A DNA stretch of 64,000 nucleotides from Pseudomonas bharatica CSV86 (GTDB taxonomy: Bacteria; Pseudomonadota; Gammaproteobacteria; Pseudomonadales; Pseudomonadaceae): NCBI RefSeq assembly GCF_000319305.2, contig NZ_AMWJ02000001.1, positions 1,713,001-1,777,000 of the forward strand, read 5' to 3'. The first letter of the stretch is position 1; each line of letters begins with the position of its first letter. The notes beneath the pieces were generated by a model. It searched no databases, had not been told where the DNA came from, and worked only from the letters and a program-made list of their open reading frames with translations. Below, piece after piece: positions 43,870 to 51,944 of this stretch. A program made the position numbers and the translations under genes.

Positions 43870-44735
43870 TTAATGCGGCCACGCCTCCACCAGGAAATCC
43901 CGCACCGCCTTGATCCGCGCACTTTCCCGCAACGAACGGTGGGCACACAGCCACACCTCGCGGGTCAGCCCGGGCATGTCCAGCACCAGTTCCAGTGTCG
44001 GCGTCAGTTTCGCCGTGCGTTTTTCCACGATGCCGAGCCCGGCCCCGGCGATTACCCCGTCGTAGATTCCGAGGGTCTGGTTGCAGCGCAGCCACGGCGG
44101 GGGGCGCCGTCGAGGCCTTGCCACCAGGTTTCCAGGTCCTGGTCCAGGCGTGACTCCTCCAGGCCGACGAAGTCGAGGTTGGCCCAGTCCCGCGCGGCGA
44201 GCGCCGGGCGGTGACGGTCCAGGTAGTGGCTGGCGCCGTATAGCGCGAATTCGATCTCGCCCAGGGGCTCGGCGACCAGGTCGCGGGTTTCCGGCTCGGC
44301 ATAGCGCAACGACAGGTCGGCCTCGCGTCGCGCCAGATTGACCGGGTGTGGCGTGGTCAGCACCTCCATGTCCAGCAGCGGATGGCGCGGGCGGATCGGT
44401 GCGAGCAGGGCGATCACCAGGAACGACAGCCACTCGTCGGCATTCACCCGCACCGTGCCTTCCACGTTCTCTGGCGAGTCTGCCTCGCGCAGGATCTCGT
44501 TGGCCGCGCCTTCCATTTGCTCGGCCAGGCCGGCGATACGCTGGCCGAACGCAGTGGGCAGGCAGCCGGTGGAACTGCGCTCCAGCAACTGCCCGCCGAG
44601 CTGTTCTTCCAGCGCATCCAGGCGCCGCGACAGCGTAGCGGTGCTCAGGCGCAGGCGCTGGGCCGCGCGTTTGAGGTTGCCGGAGCGAACCACGGCAAGC
44701 AGGACGTGCAGGTTGTCCCATTCGAGGTGTTTCAT
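43870..44735 (-). pseudogene. LysR-family regulator, frameshifted in the effector domain
   Basis: About 288 residues when restored. MKHLEWDNLHVLLAVVRSGN, LKRAAQRLRLSTATLSRRLD, ALEEQLGGQLLERSSTGCLP and the effector domain to DLETWWQGLDGAP are in one frame. WLRCNQTLGIYDGVIAGAGL, GIVEKRTAKLTPTLELVLDM and REVWLCAHRSLRESARIKAV (a normal LysR ending) are in the next, stopping at 43870. One base added to the six-base run at 44099-44104 restores it. It is divergent from the PACE efflux gene and is the expected regulator of it. Confidence 0.82.
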
Positions 44736-44826
44736 ATTTGCAACTAGTGCTTGGGATATTGGCTGTTGAGGTACGGAAATGTAGGTCATAAGCTGGCCGG
44801 GTTCAAACCTTTCCAGGAGTCATCCT

Positions 44827-45270
44827 ATGACCACCGAAAAGACCCTGCTCACCCGCATCGTCCATGCGCTGGGCTTCGAATTCTTCGCCGTGCTGCTGTG
44901 CGCACCGACCATCGCCCTGGTGATGGGCAAGCCGCTGATGAGTGCCGGGCTGCTGACCCTGGCCATTTCGGTCACCGCCACCTTGTGGAACATGCTCTAC
45001 AACGTCCTCTTCGACCGGCTGCAGCTGCGCATGGGCTTCAAGCGCACGCCATGGGTACGGATCGCCCATGCCCTGGGTTTCGAAGGCGGCCTGATCCTCG
45101 CCGTGGTGCCGGCGGCAGCGTGGTGGCTGTCGATCGGGCTGGTGGAGGCGTTCCTGATGGAGGTGGGCTTGCTGGTGTTCCTGCTGCCGTATACCTACTT
45201 GTACAACCTAGGCTTCGATCGGTTGCTGGAGCGGCGGCGGGGTAAGGTCGGGAAGCTGGTGTGCGGCTGA
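44827..45270 (+). CDS. PACE-family multidrug/biocide efflux transporter
   Basis: A 147-residue inner-membrane protein made of two tandem bacterial transmembrane-pair domains: TRIVHALGFEFFAVLLCAPT (with the membrane Glu), ISVTATLWNMLYNVLFDRLQ, then a second copy VRIAHALGFEGGLILAVVPA and AFLMEVGLLVFLLPYTYLYN. The repeated R-x-x-HA-x-GFE and N-x-x-(Y)N-x-x-FD motifs are diagnostic. Members such as AceI export chlorhexidine and short diamines by proton exchange. Divergent from a LysR gene, as AceI is from AceR. Confidence 0.92.
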   Translation: MTTEKTLLTRIVHALGFEFFAVLLCAPTIALVMGKPLMSAGLLTLAISVTATLWNMLYNVLFDRLQLRMGFKRTPWVRIAHALGFEGGLILAVVPAAAWWLSIGLVEAFLMEVGLLVFLLPYTYLYNLGFDRLLERRRGKVGKLVCG

Positions 45271-45271
45271 G

Positions 45272-45338
45272 GGCCCCATCGCTGGCAAGCCAGCTCCCAC
45301 AGGGACCCTGTGGGAGCTGGCTTGCCAGCGATGAGGCC
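45272..45338. repeat. Paired REP palindromes
   Basis: Inverted REP copies with a six-base centre lie between the convergent PACE and MaoC genes. Confidence 0.9.
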
Positions 45339-45347
45339 AGTGAAGTC

Positions 45348-45800
45348 TCAACTGTCCTTGCGGAAACACAACACCTTCGAAACCAGCTTCTGACAAACCT
45401 CTCCAGCCTGGTTACGGGTCAACGACTCCACCACCACAAACCCCCGGTCCGGCTTCGACCGCGACGGCAACAGCTCCAGCACCGTGCTGGTGACCTTGAG
45501 CACATCCCCCGGCCGGGTTGCCCTTGGCCAGCTGATCTCCCCGCCAGCCCCGATCACCCCGCGTGACAATGGCAGGCTTTGCACCAGCAGTTTCATGGTG
45601 ATCGCCGCCGTGTGCCAGCCACTCGCGGCGAGCCCCTCGAAGTAGGTTTCCTTGGCGGCATCTGCCTCGATATGGAAGGGTTGTGGGTCGAATTCTGTAG
45701 CGAAACGGATGATCTGCTCGGCGTCCAGCGCATGTTCCTCGCTGACAAAAACATCGCCAACCGCCAGGTCATCCAGATAGATTGTCTTTCCTGCTGGCAT
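45348..45800 (-). CDS. MaoC-family (R)-enoyl-CoA hydratase-like protein
   Basis: A 150-residue hot-dog-fold protein: IYLDDLAVGDVFVSEEHALD, IRFATEFDPQPFHIEADAAK (the Asp/His hydratase motif D-P-x-x-x-H), YFEGLAASGWHTAAITMKLL and ISWPRATRPGDVLKVTSTVL. Members hydrate trans-2-enoyl-CoA or act on related thioesters. The ATG at 45800 is preferred (MPAGKTIYLDD); a GTG at 45824 would add eight residues. Single gene, divergent from the AraC gene, with 81 bases between them. Confidence 0.87.
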   Translation of the reverse strand: MPAGKTIYLDDLAVGDVFVSEEHALDAEQIIRFATEFDPQPFHIEADAAKETYFEGLAASGWHTAAITMKLLVQSLPLSRGVIGAGGEISWPRATRPGDVLKVTSTVLELLPSRSKPDRGFVVVESLTRNQAGEVCQKLVSKVLCFRKDS

Positions 45801-45881
45801 TTTTCCGGTCCCCTTGAGCTTCACGAGTCAGGGGTCCATCCTCCGGCTCCATAGCCCGCCATTCAACCCCCGACGGCCCTT

Positions 45882-46736
45882 ATGAGCGTTGAATCACACG
45901 ACACCCGCGACAACGACTGGCTGCACATGCGCCGCGACGCGGAAACCGGGATCGAGAGCGTCCATGCGCATTTCGAGGGCCATGCCTACGATCCCCATGA
46001 CCACGACGAAATGCTGCTGGGCGTGACCCAGCAGGGCGTGCAGCAATTCAGTTGCCACCGTTCGCTGCACGTGAGCACGCCGGGCCGGGCCATCCTGATC
46101 GAGCCCGGTGCCGTGCATGACGGTCATGCCCCGGAGGCCGAGGGCTTTACCTACGCCATGCTGTACCTGCCGCAACCCTTCGTCAGCAGCATCACCGAGC
46201 GCCTCGGCATCGGCGATGCGTCCAGCCTGCAGGCGGCCTTCCATAGCACCCTGACCGACGATGCGCAGCTGATCGCCGCGATCCAGCAGGCGTTCCTTGC
46301 CCTGCACAATAACGAGGGGCGGCTGGCGCGAGACCAGGGCGTTGACCACCTGCTCGGTACGCTGGCGCGCCATGTCTGCCTCAAGCCGTCTTCGCTGCGC
46401 CGCGATTCGCCGCAGGAACTGCAGCGAGCACGGGATTTCCTGCACGCGCAGATGGCCTTTGACGTCAGCCTCGAAGAGCTGTCGACCTACTCCGGCGTCG
46501 ATCGGTTTCGCCTGACCCGGCAATTCAAGAAAGCCTTCGGCCAGTCGCCTCACGCCTACCTGGTGCGCCTGCGCCTGCGCACCGCACGGGCCCTGTTGGC
46601 GCGCGGCATGAAACCGGCGGAAGTGGCAGCGCAGACCGGCTTCTCCGACCAGAGCCATCTCGGCGTATGGTTCCGCCGCGCCTTCCGCATGACCCCGGCG
46701 GCTTATCGCCGACAGTGCACAAACCTTACAGACTGA
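45882..46736 (+). CDS. AraC-family regulator with cupin sensor
   Basis: A 284-residue regulator. The N-terminal cupin (SVHAHFEGHAYDPHDHDEML, LLGVTQQGVQQFSCHRSLHV, ILIEPGAVHDGHAPEAEGFT) is followed by an AraC DNA-binding domain: FDVSLEELSTYSGVDRFRLT, RQFKKAFGQSPHAYLVRLRL and PAEVAAQTGFSDQSHLGVWF. It lies 53 bases upstream of DUF2000 and LysE genes on the same strand and probably regulates them; this AraC-DUF2000-LysE order is common in Pseudomonas. Confidence 0.9.
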   Translation: MSVESHDTRDNDWLHMRRDAETGIESVHAHFEGHAYDPHDHDEMLLGVTQQGVQQFSCHRSLHVSTPGRAILIEPGAVHDGHAPEAEGFTYAMLYLPQPFVSSITERLGIGDASSLQAAFHSTLTDDAQLIAAIQQAFLALHNNEGRLARDQGVDHLLGTLARHVCLKPSSLRRDSPQELQRARDFLHAQMAFDVSLEELSTYSGVDRFRLTRQFKKAFGQSPHAYLVRLRLRTARALLARGMKPAEVAAQTGFSDQSHLGVWFRRAFRMTPAAYRRQCTNLTD

Positions 46737-46789
46737 CCCGCCTCCCGACTCCGATCATGGCGCCTCGCCTTTGATTTGGAGTTTTCCCG

Positions 46790-47197
46790 ATGTTCGATAG
46801 CAAAGTAGCCATCGTCGTGCGCAACGACCTTGCCACCTGGCAGCGCCTGAATGTGGTGGCCTTTCTTTCCACCGGTATCGCCGCTGCCGCGCCCGAGGTC
46901 ATGGGCGAGCCCTATGTGGACGCCGCCGGCAACCGCTACGGCAAGCTGTTCGGCCAGCCGATGATGATCTTCGAAGGCGACCTGGCCGGGTTGCAGAAGG
47001 CGCATCGTATCGGCCTGGAGCGCGGCCTGACCTTGTCGCCCTACGTCCAGGCGATGTTCGCCACCGGCCATGACGCGGCCAATCGCGAAGTGTTCCTCGC
47101 CGAGGATCCGTGCAGCCTGAACCTGGTGGGCCTGGCCCTGCGCGGGCCGAAGAAGGCCGTGGACAAGGCGTTGAAGGGGCTCGCATTGCATGGCTGA
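46790..47197 (+). CDS. DUF2000 family protein
   Basis: A 135-residue protein (MFDSKVAIVVRNDLATWQRL, NVVAFLSTGIAAAAPEVMGE, PYVDAAGNRYGKLFGQPMMI). DUF2000 proteins have a peptidyl-tRNA-hydrolase-II-like fold and unknown function. GGAG stands 6 bases or so before the start. Its stop overlaps the LysE start by 8 bases, so the pair is translationally coupled; a role in handling the exported amino acid is possible but unproven. Confidence 0.88.
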   Translation: MFDSKVAIVVRNDLATWQRLNVVAFLSTGIAAAAPEVMGEPYVDAAGNRYGKLFGQPMMIFEGDLAGLQKAHRIGLERGLTLSPYVQAMFATGHDAANREVFLAEDPCSLNLVGLALRGPKKAVDKALKGLALHG

Positions 47198-47828
47198 GTT
47201 CAGTGGAATGAGTACGGTAACGCTGTGGGGCTTCTGGTGCTTCGCCATGGTCTTCGTGGTGATTCCCGGCCCGGACTGGGCCTATGCGATCGCCGAAGGG
47301 CTGCGTGGCGAGGGGGTAATGGCGGCTGTGGCCGGGTTGCTTGCCGGCTATGTCGCCTTGACGCTGGTGGTGGCGGGCGGCTTCGAAGTGCTGGTGGTGG
47401 GCAACACCACCTTTGTCACTGGCTTGAGCCTGGTGGGCGCGGCCTATCTGGCCTGGCTCGGCGTGGGGCTGTTGCGCAATCCGCCGGTGGCGCAGGCGGG
47501 GGTCGAGGCGGGAGCGACGAGCCGGCTCGGACAGTTCGTGCGTGGTGCGCTGGTCAGCGGGTTGAATCCGAAGGGCTTCCTGTTCTTCGTCGCCTTTGTC
47601 CCGCCCTGGACCAATCCCCAGGCGGGGCTGGGCATCGCCGGGCAGATCGTGGTGCTGGGGCTGATCTACACGGCCAGTTGCGCGGTGGTGTATTCGTTGG
47701 TCGGCCTAGGCGCCGGGGTGGCGCTGCGCTCGCGGCCAGTGGCGACGCGCCTGGTTGGTAGAGTGTCGGGCGCCGCGATGCTGGCACTGGCGGTGATGCT
47801 GGTGTGCTCGGAGAGCGGGTTGGTGTGA
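47190..47828 (+). CDS. LysE-family amino-acid exporter
   Basis: A 212-residue, six-span inner-membrane protein. WGFWCFAMVFVVIPGPDWAY with the PGPD motif, AGLLAGYVALTLVVAGGFEV, LVGAAYLAWLGVGLLRNPPV and GLNPKGFLFFVAFVPPWTNP (NPK motif) define the LysE/RhtB family. These proteins export amino acids or small amines. An internal ATG at 47208 is a possible alternative start. Confidence 0.9.
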   Translation: MAEFSGMSTVTLWGFWCFAMVFVVIPGPDWAYAIAEGLRGEGVMAAVAGLLAGYVALTLVVAGGFEVLVVGNTTFVTGLSLVGAAYLAWLGVGLLRNPPVAQAGVEAGATSRLGQFVRGALVSGLNPKGFLFFVAFVPPWTNPQAGLGIAGQIVVLGLIYTASCAVVYSLVGLGAGVALRSRPVATRLVGRVSGAAMLALAVMLVCSESGLV

Positions 47829-47840
47829 TGTTGATAGTGA

Positions 47841-47929
47841 TGGCCTCATCGCCGGCAACGCCGGCTCCCACAGGTTGCGCGTGCACCGCTGGACCCCGTG
47901 GGAGCCGGCGTTGCCGGCGATGAGGCCCT
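47841..47929. repeat. Paired REP-like palindromes of a second subtype
   Basis: Inverted copies of GTGGGAGCCGGCGTTGCCGG, differing from the main REP type by compensating changes (AGCTGGCTTGCCAG to AGCCGGCGTTGCCGG). Located between lysE and the second fecI-type gene. Confidence 0.85.
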
Positions 47930-47951
47930 GACAGTCACCAGACAACATGCC

Positions 47952-48000
47952 TTGGCAACGCTTCCCTAATGCATATAATGCGAACCACTCCCATTCGCAT
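47952..48000 (+). promoter_or_regulatory. Sigma-70 promoter with overlapping dyad (Fur-box candidate)
   Basis: TTGGCA (47952-47957), 16 bases, TATAAT (47974-47979). The dyad ATGCGAA-N9-TTCGCAT (47978-48000) overlaps the -10 and likely start site, 13 bases before the sigma gene. Its outer arms (ATGCGAA...ATTCGCAT) are as in iron-regulated sigma promoters of Pseudomonas, though the centre CCACTCCCA departs from the usual Fur core. Confidence 0.65.
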
Positions 48001-48012
48001 ACCCTGACGCTC

Positions 48013-48546
48013 ATGCCCGATTCCACCTCCAATCCCGAACTGATCGGGGCCCTGGCACTGCATTACGATGATCTGGTCGCCTATATCCGCCGGCGCTTCC
48101 AGGGCAGCCAGTTCGCCCGCGAGGTGGTGCATGACGTCTGCGTGCAGTTGCTGGAGAAGCCCCCGCAGCAGCCGGTGAAGCTGCCGTTCGCCTTCCTGCG
48201 CAAGGTGTCCTTCAACAAGGCCATCGACCGCCGCCGCGCCGATAACAGCCGTGCGGCGTTGATCGATTTCACACCGGACGTCCCCGACTGGCATGTGCAC
48301 GACCTCGACGGCGCCGCCAGCCTCGACTTCGAGCAGCAACTGCATGCTTTGCTGGCCATCGTCGACAGCCTGCCGGCCCGGGCCCGCCAGGTGTTCCTGT
48401 TGCACCGCATTCACGGCATGCCACAGAAGGAGATCGCCGCCGAGCTGGGCATTTCCCTGAATATGGTCACCCAGCATTTCTCCCGTGCCATGCACACCAT
48501 CGCCCGCCAGTGGGGACCGGCCCGTCGGGCGCTGGCGACGGCATGA
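48013..48546 (+). CDS. ECF sigma factor, FecI type (second system)
   Basis: A 177-residue sigma factor starting MPDSTSNPELIGALALHYDD. Region 2: LVAYIRRRFQGSQFAREVVH, DVCVQLLEKPPQQPVKLPFA, FLRKVSFNKAIDRRRADNSR. Region 4: LPARARQVFLLHRIHGMPQK, EIAAELGISLNMVTQHFSRA. Its stop overlaps the fecR-type start by 4 bases. Expected to switch on the receptor gene downstream. Confidence 0.92.
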   Translation: MPDSTSNPELIGALALHYDDLVAYIRRRFQGSQFAREVVHDVCVQLLEKPPQQPVKLPFAFLRKVSFNKAIDRRRADNSRAALIDFTPDVPDWHVHDLDGAASLDFEQQLHALLAIVDSLPARARQVFLLHRIHGMPQKEIAAELGISLNMVTQHFSRAMHTIARQWGPARRALATA

Positions 48547-49370
48547 CAGACGCCCGCAAACCCGCCGATGCCCTGACGCCTTTCGAGCAGGCCCTTCGCG
48601 AGCGCGTCCCGTCCCGCGAAGCCCTGCTGGCCGAAGCCAAGGCCCAGAGCACCCGCCAGCGCCAACGCAAGCGCGCCCTCGGCGGCGGCCTGTCGGTGGT
48701 GCTGCTGGCTGCAGCGGCCTGGGCCTTCGATCCGTCGTACTACAGCGACGAGCTGCGCGTCGCCATCGGTCAGCGCGAGCGCCTGACCCTGGCCGACGGC
48801 AGCCAGCTGGTACTCGACAGCAACAGCCATCTGCGCATCGAGCACCGCCTGCGCAGCCGCCAGTTCGAGCTGCTGCAGGGCGAAGCGACCTTCACCGTGG
48901 CCCACGGCCCGCAACCTTTCATCGTGCGCAGCCAGGGCATCGCCGTGCGCGATATCGGCACCGTATTCAATGTGCGCAGCGACAGCCGCGGCGTCGCCGT
49001 GGCGGTGGTGGACGGCGAGGTGGAGGTCTCCAGCACCGCCGTCGCTGCACAGCGTCTGCTCGGTGGCCAGCAGGTGCAGGCCAGGGACGCGCAGATCGGT
49101 CCGGTTACCCCGGTGGATCCGGCGCGTATCACCGCCTGGCAACAGGGCAAGCTGCGCTTCGACGGCACGCCGTTGCGCGAGGTGATCGTCGACCTGCAAC
49201 GCTATCGCCAGGCGCCGATCCACCTGCTCGACAACCGGGCTGCCGGCCAGCGGCTTTCCGGTGAATTCGACAGTGCTGCGGTGGAGCCGCTGCTCGACCT
49301 GCTGCCGTCGATCCTGCCGATCAATGTGCAGCGTGCTGCCGATGGCCAGGTGTCGATCCGCAGTCGTTGA
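48543..49370 (+). CDS. FecR-family anti-sigma regulator (second system)
   Basis: A 275-residue FecR protein. Short cytoplasmic part with ALTPFEQALRERVPSREALL, one membrane segment (ALGGGLSVVLLAAAAWAF, ~40-58), then the periplasmic domain (RLTLADGSQLVLDSNSHLRI, LLQGEATFTVAHGPQPFIVR, GIAVRDIGTVFNVRSDSRGV) and an STN-like end (RYRQAPIHLLDNRAAGQRLS). Coupled to the sigma gene through ATGA. The cytoplasmic part is shorter than in most FecR proteins and lacks the WRNWL DUF4880 pattern of the first system. Confidence 0.9.
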   Translation: MTDARKPADALTPFEQALRERVPSREALLAEAKAQSTRQRQRKRALGGGLSVVLLAAAAWAFDPSYYSDELRVAIGQRERLTLADGSQLVLDSNSHLRIEHRLRSRQFELLQGEATFTVAHGPQPFIVRSQGIAVRDIGTVFNVRSDSRGVAVAVVDGEVEVSSTAVAAQRLLGGQQVQARDAQIGPVTPVDPARITAWQQGKLRFDGTPLREVIVDLQRYRQAPIHLLDNRAAGQRLSGEFDSAAVEPLLDLLPSILPINVQRAADGQVSIRSR

Positions 49371-49483
49371 TGGAAAAGAGAATATTTTTCATTCCTGGCC
49401 TCAACATTTTTCCGGTCCCATTCGCCACTCCCTGTGAGCGTCGATTCAGAACGCGTTTTTCGACTGCACTATCGGGGAGTCCA

Positions 49484-51895
49484 ATGAGCATCCACACCAC
49501 ATCGCGTCGCTTGCGCCGCCTGTCATTGCTGGCCGTCAGCATCACCCTGGCAACCAGCCTGCAAGCCCAGGAGGCCCGGCATGCCGTGAGCCTGCCGGCC
49601 CAGCCGCTGGACCAGGCCCTGAATGCCCTGGCCGGGCAGACCGGGGCGCGCATCCTGTTCGCCACCGACAGCGCCGAGGGTCTTCAGGCGCCGGCCCTGA
49701 GTGGCGACGTCACGGTGGAGCAGGCCCTGCAACGGCTGCTGCGTGGCAGCCGGTTGAAACTGCAGAGAACCGGGGACGGCAGCTACCTGGTGTCCAGCCC
49801 GGCTTCGGCCGACGACGGTGCGCTGCAACTGGACGCCACCAGCATCAATGCCAGCGGCCTTGGCGCCACCAGCGAGCCTACCGGCTCCTACACCACCGGG
49901 ACCATGAGCAGCGGCACCAAGCTGGCCCTGACCCCGCGGGAAACCCCGCAGTCGGTGAGCGTGGTGACCCGCCAGCGCATCGAGGACCAGGCCATGACCA
50001 CCCTCGGCGATGCGGTGAAGTACACCACCGGCCTGACCCTGACCAAGTGGGGCGGCGAGCGCGAGCGCTTCAACTCCCGGGGCTTCCAGCTGAACAACCT
50101 GATGGTCGACGGCATTCCGGTGGCTTACGACGAAGCCAGCCTGTCCACCGGTCTGTTGTCCATGTACGACCGGGTCGAAGTGGTGCGTGGCGCCTCGGGC
50201 CTGATGGAGGGCGCGGGTTCCCCGGGCGGCTCGATCAACCTGGTGCGCAAGCGGCCCACCGGAACCTTCCAGGGCAGCATCACCGCCGGTGCCGGCAGTT
50301 GGGACGACTACCGCGGTGAACTGGACCTGAGCGGCCCGCTCAATGCCAGCGGTACCCTGCGCGGGCGCACCGTGCTGTCGCTGCAGGACCGCAACTCCTA
50401 TATCGACGACTACCAGAACCGCCGCAGCCTGTTCTACGGCGTGCTCGAAGCCGACCTCGACGACGCCACCACGCTCGCCGTGGGCTACAGCTGGAGCCAG
50501 GACAACAACCCCGGCGCCGATTGGAACGGCCGCGGCACCAATGCCGATGGCAGCTTCCTCGATATTTCCCGCTCGACCCGGATGAGCCCGAGCTGGTCGT
50601 ACTGGGACAAGGAAAGCAGCACGGTCTTCGCCGACATCACCCACCGCTTCGCCAACGACTGGACGGCGAAGTTCGCCGCCACCGCGCTGCAAAGCCAGAT
50701 GGACATGTTCGGTTCCTACCTCTATCGCCCGGACGAAACCTCCCGCGACCTCGGTTTCGGCTTCGGCAAGTACCACTACGAAAACACCCAGGCCAGCCTC
50801 GACGGCTATGCCAGCGGTCCGTTCGAACTGTTAGGGCGCAGCCATGAACTGGTGGTGGGCGGCAGCTACCGCCAGCAGGATATCGACGACGGCCCTGGCG
50901 GCTGGCCCCTGGGCTTCGTCTACGAGTTCGACCCGCTGGCGTTCGATGGCAAGGGCGTGCCCAAGCCTGGCATCACCGATGCCTGGTCGCGGGACGGCAA
51001 GATCGACCAGTCCAGTGTCTACTTCACCGCGCGCTTCAGCCTGACCGACGCCCTGAAGATGGCCGCAGGCGGGCGCCTGGACTGGTACGCCTACGAGCTG
51101 ACCACCCACTCCGGCACCTGGACCGGCAACGACGAGTACAAGGCGACCCGGGAATTCACCCCCTACCTGGGCTTCACCTACGACCTCAACGACACCTACA
51201 CCGCCTATGCCAGCTGGACGCGGATCTTCAATCCACAGAACTACAACAGCGCCGGTGGCGGCCTGCTGGATCCGCAGGAAGGCAGCAACTACGAGGTCGG
51301 GCTCAAGGCGGAGTACTTCGACGGGCGCTTGAATGCCAGTGTCGCGCTGTTCCAGATCGACCTGGAAAACCTGCCGGTGCAGCTGGATGCCGCCACCTGC
51401 GGTGCCATGCCGGACTGCTATGGCGCGTCGGGCGAGGTGCGCAGCCGGGGCGTCGAGTTCGAGATCAGCGGCGAAGTGCTGCCGGACTGGCAACTGTCGG
51501 CCGGCTACACCTACAACTACGCCAAGCACCGCAAGCCCAATGACTATGCGCCGATCGGCACCCAGTCCAGCGGCGAGCGCTACGGTACCAACCTGCCGCT
51601 CAACCTGTTCAAGCTGGCCACCAGCTACCGCCTGCCGGGTGACTTGAACCGCTGGAAGGTCGGTGGCGGTCTGCATGTGCAGAGCGATATCTACACCAGC
51701 GCGGGCATCGAGCAGGGCGGTTACGCGGTGACCGACCTGTTCGCCAGCTACGATGTCGACCGGCACCTGACCCTGAGCCTGAACGCCAACAACATCTTCG
51801 ACCGCGACTACTACTCCAGCATCATGACCACCGTTGGCGGCAATTTCGTCGGTGATCCACGTAACTATACGGTGACTGCCAAGTACCGCTTCTAA
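49484..51895 (+). CDS. TonB-dependent siderophore receptor with STN signalling domain
   Basis: An intact 803-residue receptor. Signal peptide MSIHTTSRRLRRLSLLAVSI cut after LQA; STN domain about residues 28-105 (HAVSLPAQPLDQALNALAGQ, VTVEQALQRLLRGSRLKLQR); plug RETPQSVSVVTRQRIEDQAM, NSRGFQLNNLMVDGIPVAYD and YDRVEVVRGASGLMEGAGSP; barrel with SWTRIFNPQNYNSAGGGLLD, EGSNYEVGLKAEYFDGRLNA and final aromatic VTAKYRF. It resembles ferric-pyoverdine/FhuE-type receptors. The STN domain passes the 'siderophore bound' signal to the adjacent FecR. The 113-base gap upstream probably holds the ECF-dependent promoter. Confidence 0.93.
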   Translation: MSIHTTSRRLRRLSLLAVSITLATSLQAQEARHAVSLPAQPLDQALNALAGQTGARILFATDSAEGLQAPALSGDVTVEQALQRLLRGSRLKLQRTGDGSYLVSSPASADDGALQLDATSINASGLGATSEPTGSYTTGTMSSGTKLALTPRETPQSVSVVTRQRIEDQAMTTLGDAVKYTTGLTLTKWGGERERFNSRGFQLNNLMVDGIPVAYDEASLSTGLLSMYDRVEVVRGASGLMEGAGSPGGSINLVRKRPTGTFQGSITAGAGSWDDYRGELDLSGPLNASGTLRGRTVLSLQDRNSYIDDYQNRRSLFYGVLEADLDDATTLAVGYSWSQDNNPGADWNGRGTNADGSFLDISRSTRMSPSWSYWDKESSTVFADITHRFANDWTAKFAATALQSQMDMFGSYLYRPDETSRDLGFGFGKYHYENTQASLDGYASGPFELLGRSHELVVGGSYRQQDIDDGPGGWPLGFVYEFDPLAFDGKGVPKPGITDAWSRDGKIDQSSVYFTARFSLTDALKMAAGGRLDWYAYELTTHSGTWTGNDEYKATREFTPYLGFTYDLNDTYTAYASWTRIFNPQNYNSAGGGLLDPQEGSNYEVGLKAEYFDGRLNASVALFQIDLENLPVQLDAATCGAMPDCYGASGEVRSRGVEFEISGEVLPDWQLSAGYTYNYAKHRKPNDYAPIGTQSSGERYGTNLPLNLFKLATSYRLPGDLNRWKVGGGLHVQSDIYTSAGIEQGGYAVTDLFASYDVDRHLTLSLNANNIFDRDYYSSIMTTVGGNFVGDPRNYTVTAKYRF

Positions 51896-51913
51896 CTCGG
51901 AGGGGTGCTTTCG

Positions 51914-51936
51914 GGCCCCATCGCAGCGATGGGGCC
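51914..51936. terminator. Hairpin between convergent receptor and diguanylate cyclase genes
   Basis: GGCCCCATCG-CAG-CGATGGGGCC: a perfect 10-pair stem with a 3-base loop, 19 bases after the receptor stop and 8 bases before the cyclase stop. No T run, so termination strength is uncertain. Confidence 0.7.
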
Positions 51937-51944
51937 ATCAGCAA

